Positions 1-9,592 of a stretch of DNA of 64,000 nucleotides are shown here, piece by piece. This DNA is from an uncultured Erythrobacter sp. (lineage in GTDB: Bacteria > Pseudomonadota > Alphaproteobacteria > Sphingomonadales > Sphingomonadaceae). The stretch's first letter is position 1. Each line of letters starts with the position of its first letter. The DNA is taken from positions 558,001-622,000 of the forward strand of contig CANLVN010000003.1 of the NCBI GenBank assembly GCA_947494705.1. Reading direction: 5' to 3'. Under the pieces are notes generated by a model. It had not been told where the DNA came from and did not search any database. It was given only the letters and a program-made list of their open reading frames with translations. A program made the position numbers and the translations under genes.

Positions 1-2
1 CT

Positions 3-1919
3 GGAGTCTTCGGACAAATCCTCAGCCGCGCAGGAATCGAAGCGGCGATCACCGGTCCCGATGGAGTGATCCGCAGTGTCAGCGCCGGGTTTGCCGAGCG
101 CGCTTCCGGGGATGAGACCGCAACGCTCGCGGGCCAGGACTTCGTCTCCTACCTGCGCGCCGATGATCGCGACCGCATTTTCTTCGCGCGTGAGGGCCGT
201 GCAGGTACGCCGCAGACGTTGATCGACGTGCCCCTGTCCGAGCCGGGCGCAGCCGGTGAGGCACCCGCACCCGACGAAGGCGTTTCGCTTATGATGCTGC
301 TCGATAGCGGCGTGGGCATCGGCAGCGGCTGGGACGGGTCGTCGCAGGCCGGCGTCGCCCAGCTCGAGGCGCTGTTGGGCCAGTTGCCGCTCGGCCTCGC
401 CATGACAGACCGCGACGGGCGCTTCCTGTTCGGGAATGACGCTTTCCTGCGCTCGGTCGACCGCGAGGGCAGGGGATTGCCCGCATTCCCGACCGACCTC
501 GTGGTGCGCGAGGACAAGGCCGCATTGTCGGACGCGGTGCGTCGCCACGGACGCGGCCCGGCGACCAGCGGGGACATGGCGGTGCGGCTCGGCTCAAGCC
601 CCGAAGATCCGGTCTCGCTCGGCATTTCGGGCGTACGCGGTCTGGGCGAAGCCGCAGTGCTATTGAGCCTGGCCGATTCCAGCGAGGAAACCCAGCTCAA
701 GCGCCAGGTTGCGCAGGCGACCAAGATGCAGGCCGTGGGCCAGCTGGCGGGCGGGGTTGCGCACGATTTCAACAACGTGCTGACCGCGATTATCGGGACC
801 TGCGACCTCATGCTGCTGCGTCACACGCCGGGTGACAGCGACTATGACGACATCCAGCAGATCCGTGCCAACTCCAATCGCGCCGCCTCGCTGACTCGCC
901 AGTTGCTCGCCTTCTCGCGTCAGCAGACCTTGCGGCCCGAGATACTGCAACTGCCCGATGTGGTCAGCGAGGTTAACCCACTCATCAAGCGGCTGTTGGG
1001 CGAGAAGATCGACTATTTCGTCCAGCACGACCGCAATCTGGGCGCCGTGCGCGCCGATCCGCAGCAGCTCGAACAGGTCATCATGAACCTGGCGGTCAAT
1101 GCGCGCGACGCAATCCAGATGAACGGAGCGCACGACAAGGTCGGCAGGCCCGGTGGGACGGGTCGAATCTCGCTACTAACGCGCAGCCTGAAGTCGAAAC
1201 ATGTAGTCAAGCTCGGCTCGGAAATCCTGCCTGCAGCCGATTACACGGTGCTGATCGTGCAGGACAATGGCGGTGGCATCCCGCCAAAGGTGCTGCCCAA
1301 GCTGTTCGAGCCGTTCTTCACGACCAAGGAGCAGGGCAAGGGCACGGGTCTGGGCCTTTCCACCGCCTACGGCATCGTCAAGCAGTCGGGCGGGTTCATC
1401 TTCGCCGACAACATTACCGAGCCGGGCGGTCGTCCGGTCGGGGCGCGCTTCACGGTCTATTTCCCGGTCCATCACGGCGAAGCTCCAAGCCGGCCGACGC
1501 CCGCGCCGGAGGAATCCTCGCAATGGTCGGTCACGGGGCGCATCCTGCTGGTCGAGGACGAGGACATGGTCCGCGCCGTCGCCGAGCGCGCGCTGTCGCG
1601 TGCCGGGCACGAGATCGTCGCCTGTCCCGGCGGCGAGGAAGGTCTCGCCGCGATCAGCGAGGGCGCGCATTTCGACCTGGTGGTCAGCGACGTCGTCATG
1701 CCGGGCATGGACGGCCCGGCCATGGTGCGCGCGATCCGCGAACAGCGCCCCGACATCCCGGTCCTGTTCATGTCCGGCTATGCCGAAGAGGCATTGCGCA
1801 AGGACATCGACATCCCCGACATGCACTTCATCCCCAAACCGTTCAGCGTCGCCGCAATCAGCGACAAGGTCGCAGGCGTGATGCGCAAGGCAAGGACAGA
1901 GGCCGCCACCGACGCTTGA
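3..1919 (+). CDS. cckA: Hybrid sensor histidine kinase CckA (5' end outside window)
   Basis: The reading frame is open to the left edge of the window, so this is the C-terminal part of a longer protein; the GTG at 66 is only the first start-like codon seen. Counting from that codon, a PAS-like region spans roughly residues 98-210. A HisKA dimerisation domain carries the phospho-accepting His at about 233 (VAHDFNN). A HATPase follows with N box NLAVNARDAI, QDNGGGIP and GTGLGLS. A receiver domain (about 493-610) has its phospho-Asp in SDVVMPGMDG and a conserved Lys in IPKPF. This order and the AHDFNN-ALTRQLLAFSRQQ style are typical of CckA, which in Caulobacter and relatives feeds phosphate through ChpT to CtrA and CpdR. 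A CpdR-like receiver lies 13.5 kb downstream. N-terminal membrane segments would be outside the window. Other PAS hybrid kinases are possible but less likely. Confidence 0.88.
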   Translation, partial: GVFGQILSRAGIEAAITGPDGVIRSVSAGFAERASGDETATLAGQDFVSYLRADDRDRIFFAREGRAGTPQTLIDVPLSEPGAAGEAPAPDEGVSLMMLLDSGVGIGSGWDGSSQAGVAQLEALLGQLPLGLAMTDRDGRFLFGNDAFLRSVDREGRGLPAFPTDLVVREDKAALSDAVRRHGRGPATSGDMAVRLGSSPEDPVSLGISGVRGLGEAAVLLSLADSSEETQLKRQVAQATKMQAVGQLAGGVAHDFNNVLTAIIGTCDLMLLRHTPGDSDYDDIQQIRANSNRAASLTRQLLAFSRQQTLRPEILQLPDVVSEVNPLIKRLLGEKIDYFVQHDRNLGAVRADPQQLEQVIMNLAVNARDAIQMNGAHDKVGRPGGTGRISLLTRSLKSKHVVKLGSEILPAADYTVLIVQDNGGGIPPKVLPKLFEPFFTTKEQGKGTGLGLSTAYGIVKQSGGFIFADNITEPGGRPVGARFTVYFPVHHGEAPSRPTPAPEESSQWSVTGRILLVEDEDMVRAVAERALSRAGHEIVACPGGEEGLAAISEGAHFDLVVSDVVMPGMDGPAMVRAIREQRPDIPVLFMSGYAEEALRKDIDIPDMHFIPKPFSVAAISDKVAGVMRKARTEAATDA

Positions 1920-2014
1920 ACGGAGGCTGTTCCCGTGGACATTCGGGCTGTTCACCTTGGATAAACCGCACCGAACCATCATGATCGCTCGGTGGGTATC
2001 GCGAGGGGAGTTTC

Positions 2015-3532
2015 ATGAGATCAAAGAGATGGATGCGCGCGGGCAAGGTTTCGGCGCTTTCGATAGGTTCTGTGATCGCAGGGTTTGCGTTGGCGACCCC
2101 AGCTTCCTCACAATCCGTCCCCGATCCTGACGCCACGGCTCAGGGCGAGGTCGCGCTGACGATCTACAACAATAACCTCGTGCTGGTGCAGGACGTTCGA
2201 CAGCTGAACATCCCGCGCGGAGAGACGCGCATCGAGTTTCCCGATGTATCGGCCATGATCCGTCCCCAGACACTCAGCTTCGCCGCGCCGGACACCACCA
2301 TCATCGAGCAGAATTTCGACTACGATCTGCTCACTCCATCCAAGTTGATGGAAAAGGCCATCGGCCAGACCGTAACCCTTTTGCGCACCAATCCCGCAAC
2401 CGGGACCGAAACGCGCGAGCGCGCCAAGGTGCTGTCGGTTGCAGGCGGCGTCGTGATCCAGATCGGAGACCGGATCGAAGTCTTGCGCGATGATGGCCTG
2501 CCGGTGCGAGTGATCTTCGACCGCGTGCCCCCCAATCTGCGCGCCCGCCCGACGCTATCGGTCAATCTCGACAGCAGCCGTGCAGGAACGCGCCCGGTCT
2601 CGCTGCGATACCTATCGAGCGGAATCGGCTGGAGCGCAGATTATGTCGCGCTCTATGACGAACAGGACGACAGCATCGACATGCAGGGCTGGGTTACCCT
2701 GACCAACAATTCGGGCACCACCTTTCACGATGCCGACACCGTGCTGGTAGCGGGCAGCCCCTCGGGCGGGAGCAATCGCGGGTTCGGCAGCAGGGGCATC
2801 ACCCGCGCCGGAACAGAGGCGGCGGATCGCGAACGGTTGGGCGACTATTATCTCTATCCGATCAGCGGGCGCACCACGGTCGCCAATGCGCAGACCAAGC
2901 AGGTGAGTTTCCTGGATGTTCAGGGCGTTCCCGCGCGCAAGGTGTATGAGATCAGCACACGCTGGCAGCAGAACGACGAAGACCCGCAAAATGTAAGGAG
3001 CGCTATCGCCTTTTCCTCCTCGCGCGATCAGGGGCTGGGCGATGCGCTTCCTGCAGGGACGGTGCGCTTCTACCAGCGCGATAGCCAGGGCACGCCGCAA
3101 TTCATCGGCGAGAACGCAATCAGCCACACTCCGATGGGCAGTGAACTTTCGCTCGCGACCGGCGATGCTTTCGACATCTTCGTCCAGACCGAGGTGGAAT
3201 CGCGCGAAACCATCACTGCCGACGAATGGGAACGCAGCTCGCGATATCGGGTGATCGAGGAAGGCGAAGTGGTCCGAACCGTCGAGGTCGAGCGGCCACG
3301 TCGGTATTATCGCACCACCATGCGCTACACTCTCACCAACGCGAAATCCGAGCCCGTCAATGTGGAGCTGACCCAGACGGGCCTTGGCCGGAGCTGGTGG
3401 GCCAGTGACTTCCGCATCACCGACGAAGACATTGAAGGCGAGCAACTCAACATCGACCGCCGCAAGTGGGTGATCCCCGTCCCCGCCGAGGGTGAGCGGG
3501 TATTCCGGGTAACCTACGAAACCCGCTACTAA
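2015..3532 (+). CDS. DUF4139 domain-containing secreted protein
   Basis: This is a 505-aa protein with an N-terminal signal peptide (basic MRSKRWMRAGK, hydrophobic stretch, ATPASSQS cleavage region), so it is exported to the periplasm or outer membrane. The mature part begins with a beta-rich segment (VALTIYNNNLVLVQDVR) and contains SLRYLSSGIGWSADYVALYD, a hallmark of the DUF4139 family, whose biochemical role is not known. GAGGGGAG lies at good spacing before the ATG. The next gene starts 17 bp after its stop and encodes a clear paralog; both share LL(T/S)P-LRTNPATG and a related 'GW/FDW-(S/Q)A(D/N)YV' block. They look like a tandem duplication transcribed together. I cannot assign a substrate or pathway. 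Confidence 0.82.
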   Translation: MRSKRWMRAGKVSALSIGSVIAGFALATPASSQSVPDPDATAQGEVALTIYNNNLVLVQDVRQLNIPRGETRIEFPDVSAMIRPQTLSFAAPDTTIIEQNFDYDLLTPSKLMEKAIGQTVTLLRTNPATGTETRERAKVLSVAGGVVIQIGDRIEVLRDDGLPVRVIFDRVPPNLRARPTLSVNLDSSRAGTRPVSLRYLSSGIGWSADYVALYDEQDDSIDMQGWVTLTNNSGTTFHDADTVLVAGSPSGGSNRGFGSRGITRAGTEAADRERLGDYYLYPISGRTTVANAQTKQVSFLDVQGVPARKVYEISTRWQQNDEDPQNVRSAIAFSSSRDQGLGDALPAGTVRFYQRDSQGTPQFIGENAISHTPMGSELSLATGDAFDIFVQTEVESRETITADEWERSSRYRVIEEGEVVRTVEVERPRRYYRTTMRYTLTNAKSEPVNVELTQTGLGRSWWASDFRITDEDIEGEQLNIDRRKWVIPVPAEGERVFRVTYETRY

Positions 3533-3549
3533 GGGCGAGGGCAGGGCGC

Positions 3550-5172
3550 GTGCGCTTCCTCATTCCCCTGCTGGGCCTTTTGACATTGGTCGGCCCGGGC
3601 ACGGCTTCGGCGCAGTCCCGCGCGATTGTCGATGCCTCGGCGCCCACTGACATTTCGGTAACGATCTATCGCGATCCGGACCGTTGGGTGGGCGAGGAAC
3701 TGGAGCGCGACAATCCGCAAGGCTTCGCGATGATCTCCGAGACGCGCACGGTGACGCTGCCACCGGGCGAGTCAACGATCCGCTTCGAAGGTGTTGCCGA
3801 AGGGATGGTCGGGGTGAGCGCTATCGTCACCGGCCTGCCGGGCGGCACGATCGAGAAGAACCGCAACGCCGAACTGCTCTCGCCCGCCGCGCTGGTCAAC
3901 GGCGCGCTCGGCAATCGGGTGACCATTACCCGCACCAATCCCGCAACGGGAGAGGCGCTTTCCGAACAGGCCATCGTGCGCACCCGTGCAGATGGGGGCC
4001 TCGTGCTCCAGACCTCGCAAGGTTACGAAGCGGTGCGGTGTTCGGGCCTCCCCGAGAAGCTGAGCTTTGCGAGCGTTCCCGCCGGTCTTTCGGCCAAGCC
4101 CGTCTTTTCGGTCGACACAAGCTCGCCCTCGGGCGGCACATATGAGGTCATGCTGACCTATCTGTCGTGGGGCTTTGACTGGCAGGCGAATTATGTCGGG
4201 ACGCTCGGCGACACGATGGATGGTGATGAATTGTCGATGCAGCTGATGAGCTGGCTGACGCTGGTCAACGACAATGGCCAGAGCTTTGACGATGCAAAGC
4301 TTCAGATTGTCGCAGGGCGGCTCAATATCGAGACCGATTTTGAAGCGCTCGCAGATCCGCCTGTTGCGCGTGGCCTGCGCCTGACCTGCTATCCTTTCGG
4401 AAACACCTCGGCGGGGGCGCCCATTCATGTCCCCCCGCCACCTCCAGGCGCGCCGGAACCGCTTATGGATGCGAGCTTGATCGTGGTTACCGGATCGCGC
4501 GCGCGCAAAGAAAGTTTTGAATCGGCCTCCCCGGTATCGGTCGTCACCGCAGAGGAAGAGAATCTGGGCGACCTGAAATTGTTCCGCGTTCCAGACCGTG
4601 TCGACGTCTCGGCAAGGGGCATGAAGCAGGTCGCCTTTCTCAACAAGGAGGCGGTCGAGGCACGGTTTCTCTACACGGCACGCTGCACCCCCTATAACTG
4701 GATCGACGACATCGACGTGCCTATGCCGGCCGACGTGCTTCTGGTTACGAAGAATGAGGACGACAAGGGGCTGGGCATTGCCATGCCGCAGGGCGCTCTC
4801 AACCTGTTCGAGCTGACGTCGCGCGGTCCCATGTTAGCGGCTACCAGCCAATTGCGTGATTATGCACGCGGGCAGGATGTCGAACTTGAACTGGGCGAGA
4901 GCGCGCAGGTCTTCTCACGGTGTGCGAGGATAGCGGAGAACCCGGTGGAAGAAATTTCGGACGCATGGATCGAAATGCGTGCCGAACTTACCAACGCCAA
5001 TCCACACCCGGTGATGGTGCGGCTCGAACTAGGCTCGACCGGGGAGTGGCAGGCGCGCTTTTCTCGCCACCGCGTCTTCGTGAAGAACGGTGCGCGCATG
5101 GCCGAGGTCGAAATCCCTGCGAACGACCGCGTCGAATATGCCTGGCGCCTGAGGTCCTCGCTGCGCGACTGA
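3550..5172 (+). CDS. DUF4139-like secreted protein with embedded TonB-plug-like segment
   Basis: This is a 540-aa paralog of the preceding gene, starting at GTG behind a purine-rich GAGGGCAGGG. A signal peptide (LIPLLGLLTLVGPGTASAQ) predicts export. It shares TRTNPATGEALSEQA and LTYLSWGFDWQANYVGTL with its neighbour, which places it in the DUF4139 group. Two features set it apart. One is a proline run (HVPPPPPGAPEP) at about residues 293-304. The other, directly after it (about 310-337), is LIVVTGSRARKESFESASPVSVVTAEE, which reads like the N-terminus of a mature TonB-dependent receptor or its plug. No beta-barrel follows; the protein returns to DUF4139-like sequence. Several cysteines (RCSGLP, LTCYPFG, TARCTPYNW, FSRCARI) suggest disulfides in the periplasm. 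Function is unknown. Confidence 0.75.
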   Translation: MRFLIPLLGLLTLVGPGTASAQSRAIVDASAPTDISVTIYRDPDRWVGEELERDNPQGFAMISETRTVTLPPGESTIRFEGVAEGMVGVSAIVTGLPGGTIEKNRNAELLSPAALVNGALGNRVTITRTNPATGEALSEQAIVRTRADGGLVLQTSQGYEAVRCSGLPEKLSFASVPAGLSAKPVFSVDTSSPSGGTYEVMLTYLSWGFDWQANYVGTLGDTMDGDELSMQLMSWLTLVNDNGQSFDDAKLQIVAGRLNIETDFEALADPPVARGLRLTCYPFGNTSAGAPIHVPPPPPGAPEPLMDASLIVVTGSRARKESFESASPVSVVTAEEENLGDLKLFRVPDRVDVSARGMKQVAFLNKEAVEARFLYTARCTPYNWIDDIDVPMPADVLLVTKNEDDKGLGIAMPQGALNLFELTSRGPMLAATSQLRDYARGQDVELELGESAQVFSRCARIAENPVEEISDAWIEMRAELTNANPHPVMVRLELGSTGEWQARFSRHRVFVKNGARMAEVEIPANDRVEYAWRLRSSLRD

Positions 5173-5194
5173 CGCCACCTCGGAAAAATAATTT

Positions 5195-5209
5195 GTTCCA
5201 CTCTTGTTC
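5195..5209 (+). promoter_or_regulatory. LexA (SOS) box upstream of recA
   Basis: GTTCCACTCTTGTTC matches the alphaproteobacterial LexA operator GTTC-N7-GTTC exactly. It ends 120 bp upstream of the recA ATG. The second half-site also forms GTTC-N5-GAAC (5206-5218), so the operator may accept LexA in more than one register. It is a direct-repeat operator, not the CTGT-N8-ACAG palindrome of gammaproteobacteria. Confidence 0.85.
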
Positions 5210-5329
5210 TTGCGGAACAAATGGGGTACTTCCGATTCCAACATCATGGAAATGGGGCGGCAAAGAGGCTTCTCCAGAGGGCCGGTTAAAACTCGATAAC
5301 TGCCCTAGGCAAGCGAAGGAGTGCATGCG

Positions 5330-6394
5330 ATGGCTACGCAACTTAAGCTCGTAGAGAAGGAAAAAGACGTGGACCGTCAAAAGGCGCTCGATGCGGCCCT
5401 TTCACAGATCGACCGGGCCTTCGGCAAAGGGTCGGCGATGAAGCTCGGCTCTAAGGAGGCGATGCAGGTCGAATCGATTTCGACCGGATCACTCGGTCTC
5501 GACATTGCTCTCGGCATCGGCGGCCTGCCCAAAGGCCGCGTGATCGAGGTTTATGGCCCGGAAAGCTCCGGCAAGACGACGCTCGCGCTGCATGTCATTG
5601 CAGAGGCGCAGAAGGCTGGCGGGACTGCCGCATTCGTCGATGCCGAACACGCGCTCGATCCCGTCTATGCCAAGAAGCTGGGCGTGGACATCGACGAACT
5701 GATCGTCTCTCAGCCCGATACGGGTGAGCAGGCGCTCGAAATTACCGACACGCTGGTCCGCTCCAACGCGATCGACGTGCTGGTGGTCGATTCGGTTGCC
5801 GCGCTGGTGCCGCGTGCCGAGATCGAGGGCGAGATGGGCGATTCCCATGTCGGCCTCCAGGCGCGGCTCATGTCCCAATCTCTGCGCAAGCTGACCGGGT
5901 CGATCAACCGTTCCAAGTGCATGGTCATCTTCATCAACCAGCTGCGCATGAAGATCGGCGTGATGTACGGCAATCCGGAGACGACGACGGGCGGCAACGC
6001 GCTCAAGTTCTACGCATCGGTCCGCCTCGACATCCGTCGCACCGGACAGATCAAGGACCGCGACGAAGTGATCGGCAACTCGACCCGCGTGAAGGTGGTC
6101 AAGAACAAGGTTGCACCGCCCTTCAAGCAGGTTGAATTCGACATCATGTATGGCGAGGGCATTTCGAAGATTGGTGAAATCCTCGACCTCGGCGTCAAGG
6201 CCGGCATCGTCGAGAAGTCGGGCAGCTGGTATTCGTACGACAGCGTGCGCATTGGCCAGGGGCGCGAGAACGCCAAGACCTATCTCAAGGAAAATCCCGA
6301 GACTTGTGACAAGTTGGAAGCCGCTATTCGCGGTAAGACCGACGAAGTCGCCGAGGAGATGATGGCAGGGCCGGACGCGGACCCCGAAAACTGA
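5330..6394 (+). CDS. recA: Recombinase RecA
   Basis: RecA is the ATP-dependent strand-exchange protein of homologous recombination and the co-protease that triggers LexA cleavage. The sequence has Walker [10 protein letters not shown], the MAW-type DAEHALDP motif, Walker B-like [21 protein letters not shown], loop 1 [10 protein letters not shown], and loop 2 region [30 protein letters not shown], followed by the usual C-terminal domain. At 354 aa it has family length. The ORF track starts at GTG 5321, but GAAGGA (5315-5320) abuts that codon and sits 9 nt before ATG 5330 ([13 protein letters not shown]), so I take the ATG. A LexA box lies upstream, and a strong hairpin with a T-run lies 91 bp after the stop. 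Confidence 0.98.
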   Translation: MATQLKLVEKEKDVDRQKALDAALSQIDRAFGKGSAMKLGSKEAMQVESISTGSLGLDIALGIGGLPKGRVIEVYGPESSGKTTLALHVIAEAQKAGGTAAFVDAEHALDPVYAKKLGVDIDELIVSQPDTGEQALEITDTLVRSNAIDVLVVDSVAALVPRAEIEGEMGDSHVGLQARLMSQSLRKLTGSINRSKCMVIFINQLRMKIGVMYGNPETTTGGNALKFYASVRLDIRRTGQIKDRDEVIGNSTRVKVVKNKVAPPFKQVEFDIMYGEGISKIGEILDLGVKAGIVEKSGSWYSYDSVRIGQGRENAKTYLKENPETCDKLEAAIRGKTDEVAEEMMAGPDADPEN

Positions 6395-6485
6395 TCCTCA
6401 AGCGGGCGCCCTGACGATCCATCGGAAAGGCGGGGCAGGCAAAGCGCGGATGGCTGAACACATCCGCCGCCCGGACACACGGAAT

Positions 6486-6541
6486 ACCGGTGCGAACCTC
6501 GTGCTTCTCTATCGAAGCGCAGATGGTCCGCACCGGTTTTT
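6486..6541 (+). terminator. Long stem-loop with T-run after recA
   Basis: ACCGGTGCG (6486-6494) pairs perfectly with CGCACCGGT (6529-6537), followed by TTTTTCGTTTT. The loop can itself fold (GTGCTTC-tctatc-GAAGCGC with one wobble), giving a long composite hairpin. A second small hairpin, GCGGATG-N8-CATCCGC, precedes it at 6446-6467. The simplest reading is a rho-independent terminator for recA. The double-hairpin layout would also fit a recA 3'-UTR-derived RNA. Confidence 0.6.
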
Positions 6542-6675
6542 CGTTTTGCGTGAAGGCTTCGTGACACCGTGCGATTTTACGGGGATGGGCCGTGCCGCAA
6601 CAGCGGCGGACAGATTGGGTGCAACCGCCTAGCTTTCGCTTGTCGCTGGCGGACGCATTGCCTAACTGCTTTTCC

Positions 6676-9333
6676 ATGACTTCGACCAACGATATCCGCC
6701 GATCCTTCCTGGACTATTTCGGCAGCGCCGACCACGTCGAGGTGCCCAGTGCACCGCTGGTGCCGTACAACGACCCCAGCCTGATGTTCGTCAATGCCGG
6801 GATGGTGCCGTTCAAGAACAATTTCACCGGGCTCGAAACCCCGCCAGGCCCACGCGCGACTTCTTCGCAGAAATGCGTTCGCGCAGGCGGCAAGCACAAC
6901 GACCTCGACAATGTCGGCTACACGGCGCGCCACCACACCTTCTTCGAAATGCTCGGCAATTTCTCGTTCGGAGATTATTTCAAGGAACAGGCGATCCTCC
7001 ATGCCTGGACACTGCTGACCAAGGAATGGGGCCTGGCTCCTGAAAAGCTGACAGCAACGGTCTATCACACAGATGACGAAGCCTTCGACTTGTGGCGCAA
7101 GATCTCGGGCCTGCCCGAAGAGCGCATCATCCGCATCGCGACCTCGGACAATTTCTGGTCGATGGGCGATACCGGCCCATGCGGTCCGTGTTCGGAAGTG
7201 TTCTATGACCACGGCGATCATATCCCCGGCGGCCCTCCCGGCAGTCCGGACGAGGACGGCGACCGATTCATCGAGATCTGGAACCTCGTATTCATGCAGT
7301 TCGAGCAGTCTGCCGACGCCACTCGCACTGATCTGCCGAGTCCCTCGATCGACACAGGCATGGGCCTCGAACGCATCGCCGCCGTCATGCAAGGTGTGCA
7401 TGACAATTACGACATCGACACGTTCAAGGCGTTGATCGAAGCCTCGGAAAGCCTGACCGGTGTAGCTGCGACGGGCGACAACACTGCCTCGCATCGCGTT
7501 ATTGCCGATCACCTGCGCTCGACGTCGTTCCTTATGGCCGATGGCGTGCTGCCCTCGAATGAAGGGCGCGGTTATGTCCTGCGCCGTATCATGCGCCGTG
7601 CCATGCGCCACGCCCACCTACTCGGGGCGAACGAGCCGTTAATGCACCGCCTCGTCCCTGCGCTCGTCACCGAAATGGGTCAGGCCTATCCCGAGCTCCA
7701 GCGCGGCCAATCGCTGATCGAGGAAGTGCTCCAGCGCGAGGAAACGCAGTTCCGCAAGACCCTGGAAAAGGGGCTGAAGCTGCTCGACGAAGCCACAGGC
7801 GACATGGCCGAGGGCGGCGAGCTCGACGGCGAGACTGCGTTCAAGCTCTATGACACCTACGGCTTTCCCTACGATCTCACCGAAGACGCGCTGCGCGAAC
7901 GCGGCATCGGCGTCGACCGCAAAGGCTTTGACGACGCGATGGCTCGCCAGAAGGAAGCCGCACGCGCTGCGTGGAAGGGTTCGGGCGATGCAGCTTCGGA
8001 CGAAATCTGGTTCGACATTGCAGACCGCGAAGGGGCGAGCGAATTCACCGGCTATGCCGCGACTGCGGGTGAGGGCAAGGTGGTCGCCATCGTCAAAGAC
8101 GGGGCCGAAACCGACTCCGCCGATGCGGACGACGAAGTCGTGATCCTGACCAACCAGACCCCCTTTTATGGAGAAAGCGGCGGACAGACCGGCGACACGG
8201 GCACCATCACGACTCCCGATGGTCTCGAAGTCGAGGTCACCGACACGGCCAAGCCGCTCGGTCGCCTCCATGCGCATCATGCCAAGGTCAAGGTGGGGAC
8301 GATCCGGGTGGGCGATAACGTCCATCTCGACGTGGACGCGGAACGCCGCAACCAGATCCGCGCAAACCACTCTGCAACTCACCTCGTTCATGCCGCATTG
8401 CGCAACCAACTGGGCGATCACGTCACGCAGAAGGGGTCGCTGGTTGCTCAGGACCGCCTGCGCTTCGATTTCTCGCACCCCAAGGCCCTGTCCCCTGAGG
8501 ACATCACGGCAATCGAAGCCGAAGTGAATTCCGAAATTCTCGCGAATGAACCGGTCGACACCCGTTTGATGAGCCCCGACGACGCGGTCGAGGCGGGCGC
8601 GTTGGCGCTATTCGGCGAAAAGTATGGCGACGAAGTGCGCGTGCTTTCGATGGGCCGCAAGAGCGGGTCGAGCAACTACTCGGTCGAGTTGTGCGGGGGA
8701 ACCCATGTGAGCGCGACCGGTGATATCGGTGTCTTTCGCATTGTTTCTGAAAGCGCGGTGTCCTCCGGCGTTCGCCGCATCGAAGCGCTGACCGGAGATG
8801 AGGCACGACGCTGGCTTGTCTCACGCGAAGACGCGTTGAAAGAGGCAGCCAGCGCGATCCGCGCAACGCCGGAAGAAGTGCCCGCTCGCATTGCCGCGTT
8901 GCTCGACGAGCGCAAGCGCCTCGAAAAAGAACTTGCCGAAGCGAAAAAAGCACTCGCTCTGGGTGGCGGGGCTGCGGCAGGCGCAGCATCAGCCGCGGCC
9001 GACGAAGAGGTCGGCGGCGTCGTGTTCAGTGGTCAGGTGGTCGATGGGCTAAGCCCCAAGGAATTGCGTCCGTTGCTTGATGAAGCCAAGGCCCGGCTCG
9101 GCAGCGGTGTCGCGACCATCATCGCGGTCAACGATGGCAAGGCCAGCATCGCGTCGGCTGTAACCGACGACCTGACCGAGCGGTTCAGCGCGGTCGATCT
9201 CGTGCGGGCAGGCGTCGAAGCGTTGGGCGGGAAGGGCGGCGGTGGCCGCCCCGACATGGCGCAGGGCGGCGGACCGAACGGTGCTGCGGCGGATCAGGCG
9301 ATCGCGGCGGTCAAGGCCGCGCTCGCCGGATAA
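6676..9333 (+). CDS. alaS: Alanyl-tRNA synthetase
   Basis: AlaRS charges tRNA-Ala in the cytoplasm and edits misacylated Ser/Gly. The ORF extends upstream to 6592, but the family N-terminus begins at [20 protein letters not shown], so I use ATG 6676, giving 885 aa, the usual length. Visible parts are the class II catalytic core ([41 protein letters not shown]), the editing domain zinc-type motifs [14 protein letters not shown] and [15 protein letters not shown], a coiled-coil ([17 protein letters not shown]), and the glycine-rich C-Ala end [16 protein letters not shown]. It lies 281 bp downstream of recA, behind the recA terminator-like hairpin, so it probably has its own promoter. A tRNA-Ala(GGC) gene is elsewhere in this window (58.3 kb). 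Confidence 0.98.
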   Translation: MTSTNDIRRSFLDYFGSADHVEVPSAPLVPYNDPSLMFVNAGMVPFKNNFTGLETPPGPRATSSQKCVRAGGKHNDLDNVGYTARHHTFFEMLGNFSFGDYFKEQAILHAWTLLTKEWGLAPEKLTATVYHTDDEAFDLWRKISGLPEERIIRIATSDNFWSMGDTGPCGPCSEVFYDHGDHIPGGPPGSPDEDGDRFIEIWNLVFMQFEQSADATRTDLPSPSIDTGMGLERIAAVMQGVHDNYDIDTFKALIEASESLTGVAATGDNTASHRVIADHLRSTSFLMADGVLPSNEGRGYVLRRIMRRAMRHAHLLGANEPLMHRLVPALVTEMGQAYPELQRGQSLIEEVLQREETQFRKTLEKGLKLLDEATGDMAEGGELDGETAFKLYDTYGFPYDLTEDALRERGIGVDRKGFDDAMARQKEAARAAWKGSGDAASDEIWFDIADREGASEFTGYAATAGEGKVVAIVKDGAETDSADADDEVVILTNQTPFYGESGGQTGDTGTITTPDGLEVEVTDTAKPLGRLHAHHAKVKVGTIRVGDNVHLDVDAERRNQIRANHSATHLVHAALRNQLGDHVTQKGSLVAQDRLRFDFSHPKALSPEDITAIEAEVNSEILANEPVDTRLMSPDDAVEAGALALFGEKYGDEVRVLSMGRKSGSSNYSVELCGGTHVSATGDIGVFRIVSESAVSSGVRRIEALTGDEARRWLVSREDALKEAASAIRATPEEVPARIAALLDERKRLEKELAEAKKALALGGGAAAGAASAAADEEVGGVVFSGQVVDGLSPKELRPLLDEAKARLGSGVATIIAVNDGKASIASAVTDDLTERFSAVDLVRAGVEALGGKGGGGRPDMAQGGGPNGAAADQAIAAVKAALAG

Positions 9334-9354
9334 TCGCGCCGCGCCTCAGCTGGA

Positions 9355-9540
9355 TTAGGCGTCGGGCGTCTGCTTCGTCACGCCGTCGCTGCCCTGAGAC
9401 AAATCGTTGCCGCCGGTATCGCCCGGGTGTCCACGTCCCTTGTCGGTCGGTGCCTTGTTCTTGAGCGGGCCCTTCACGTTCTGCGGCTTGAACTTCTCGT
9501 CATTGGGAATGGGCTTGGTGGGGTCGTTTTCGTTGCTCAT
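9355..9540 (-). CDS. Small hydrophilic protein, candidate general stress protein
   Basis: This 61-aa, highly charged, proline- and glycine-rich protein (MSNENDPTKPIPNDEKFKPQNVKG...) has no hydrophobic segment and looks intrinsically disordered and cytoplasmic. The ATG follows a near-ideal AGGAGAAACCTC ribosome site, which makes translation convincing despite the small size. A TGAAC-N17-CGTT element just upstream resembles EcfG-type stress promoters. It lies between convergent alaS and the end of the antiporter gene. I do not recognise a named family; the composition recalls small stress-induced proteins of sphingomonads, but that is inference. Confidence 0.72.
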   Translation of the reverse strand: MSNENDPTKPIPNDEKFKPQNVKGPLKNKAPTDKGRGHPGDTGGNDLSQGSDGVTKQTPDA

Positions 9541-9566
9541 GAGGTTTCTCCTGTCATTGCAGGATC

Positions 9567-9592
9567 AACGCATGGGTCGCCGAAAAGGTTCA
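9567..9592 (-). promoter_or_regulatory. EcfG-like (general stress response) promoter
   Basis: On the minus strand TGAAC, 17 nt, CGTT compares with the alphaproteobacterial EcfG consensus GGAAC-N16/17-CGTT: one mismatch in the -35 element, a perfect -10 and correct spacing. The -10 element is 27 nt upstream of the start codon of the 61-aa gene. The -35 overlaps the stop region of the antiporter gene. No transcript data are available, so the promoter call is by motif only. Confidence 0.5.

Noticed and set aside
6450-6632. 60-aa ORF between recA and alaS
   Set aside because: It covers the terminator-like hairpin, lacks a ribosome site, and shows no recognisable protein features.
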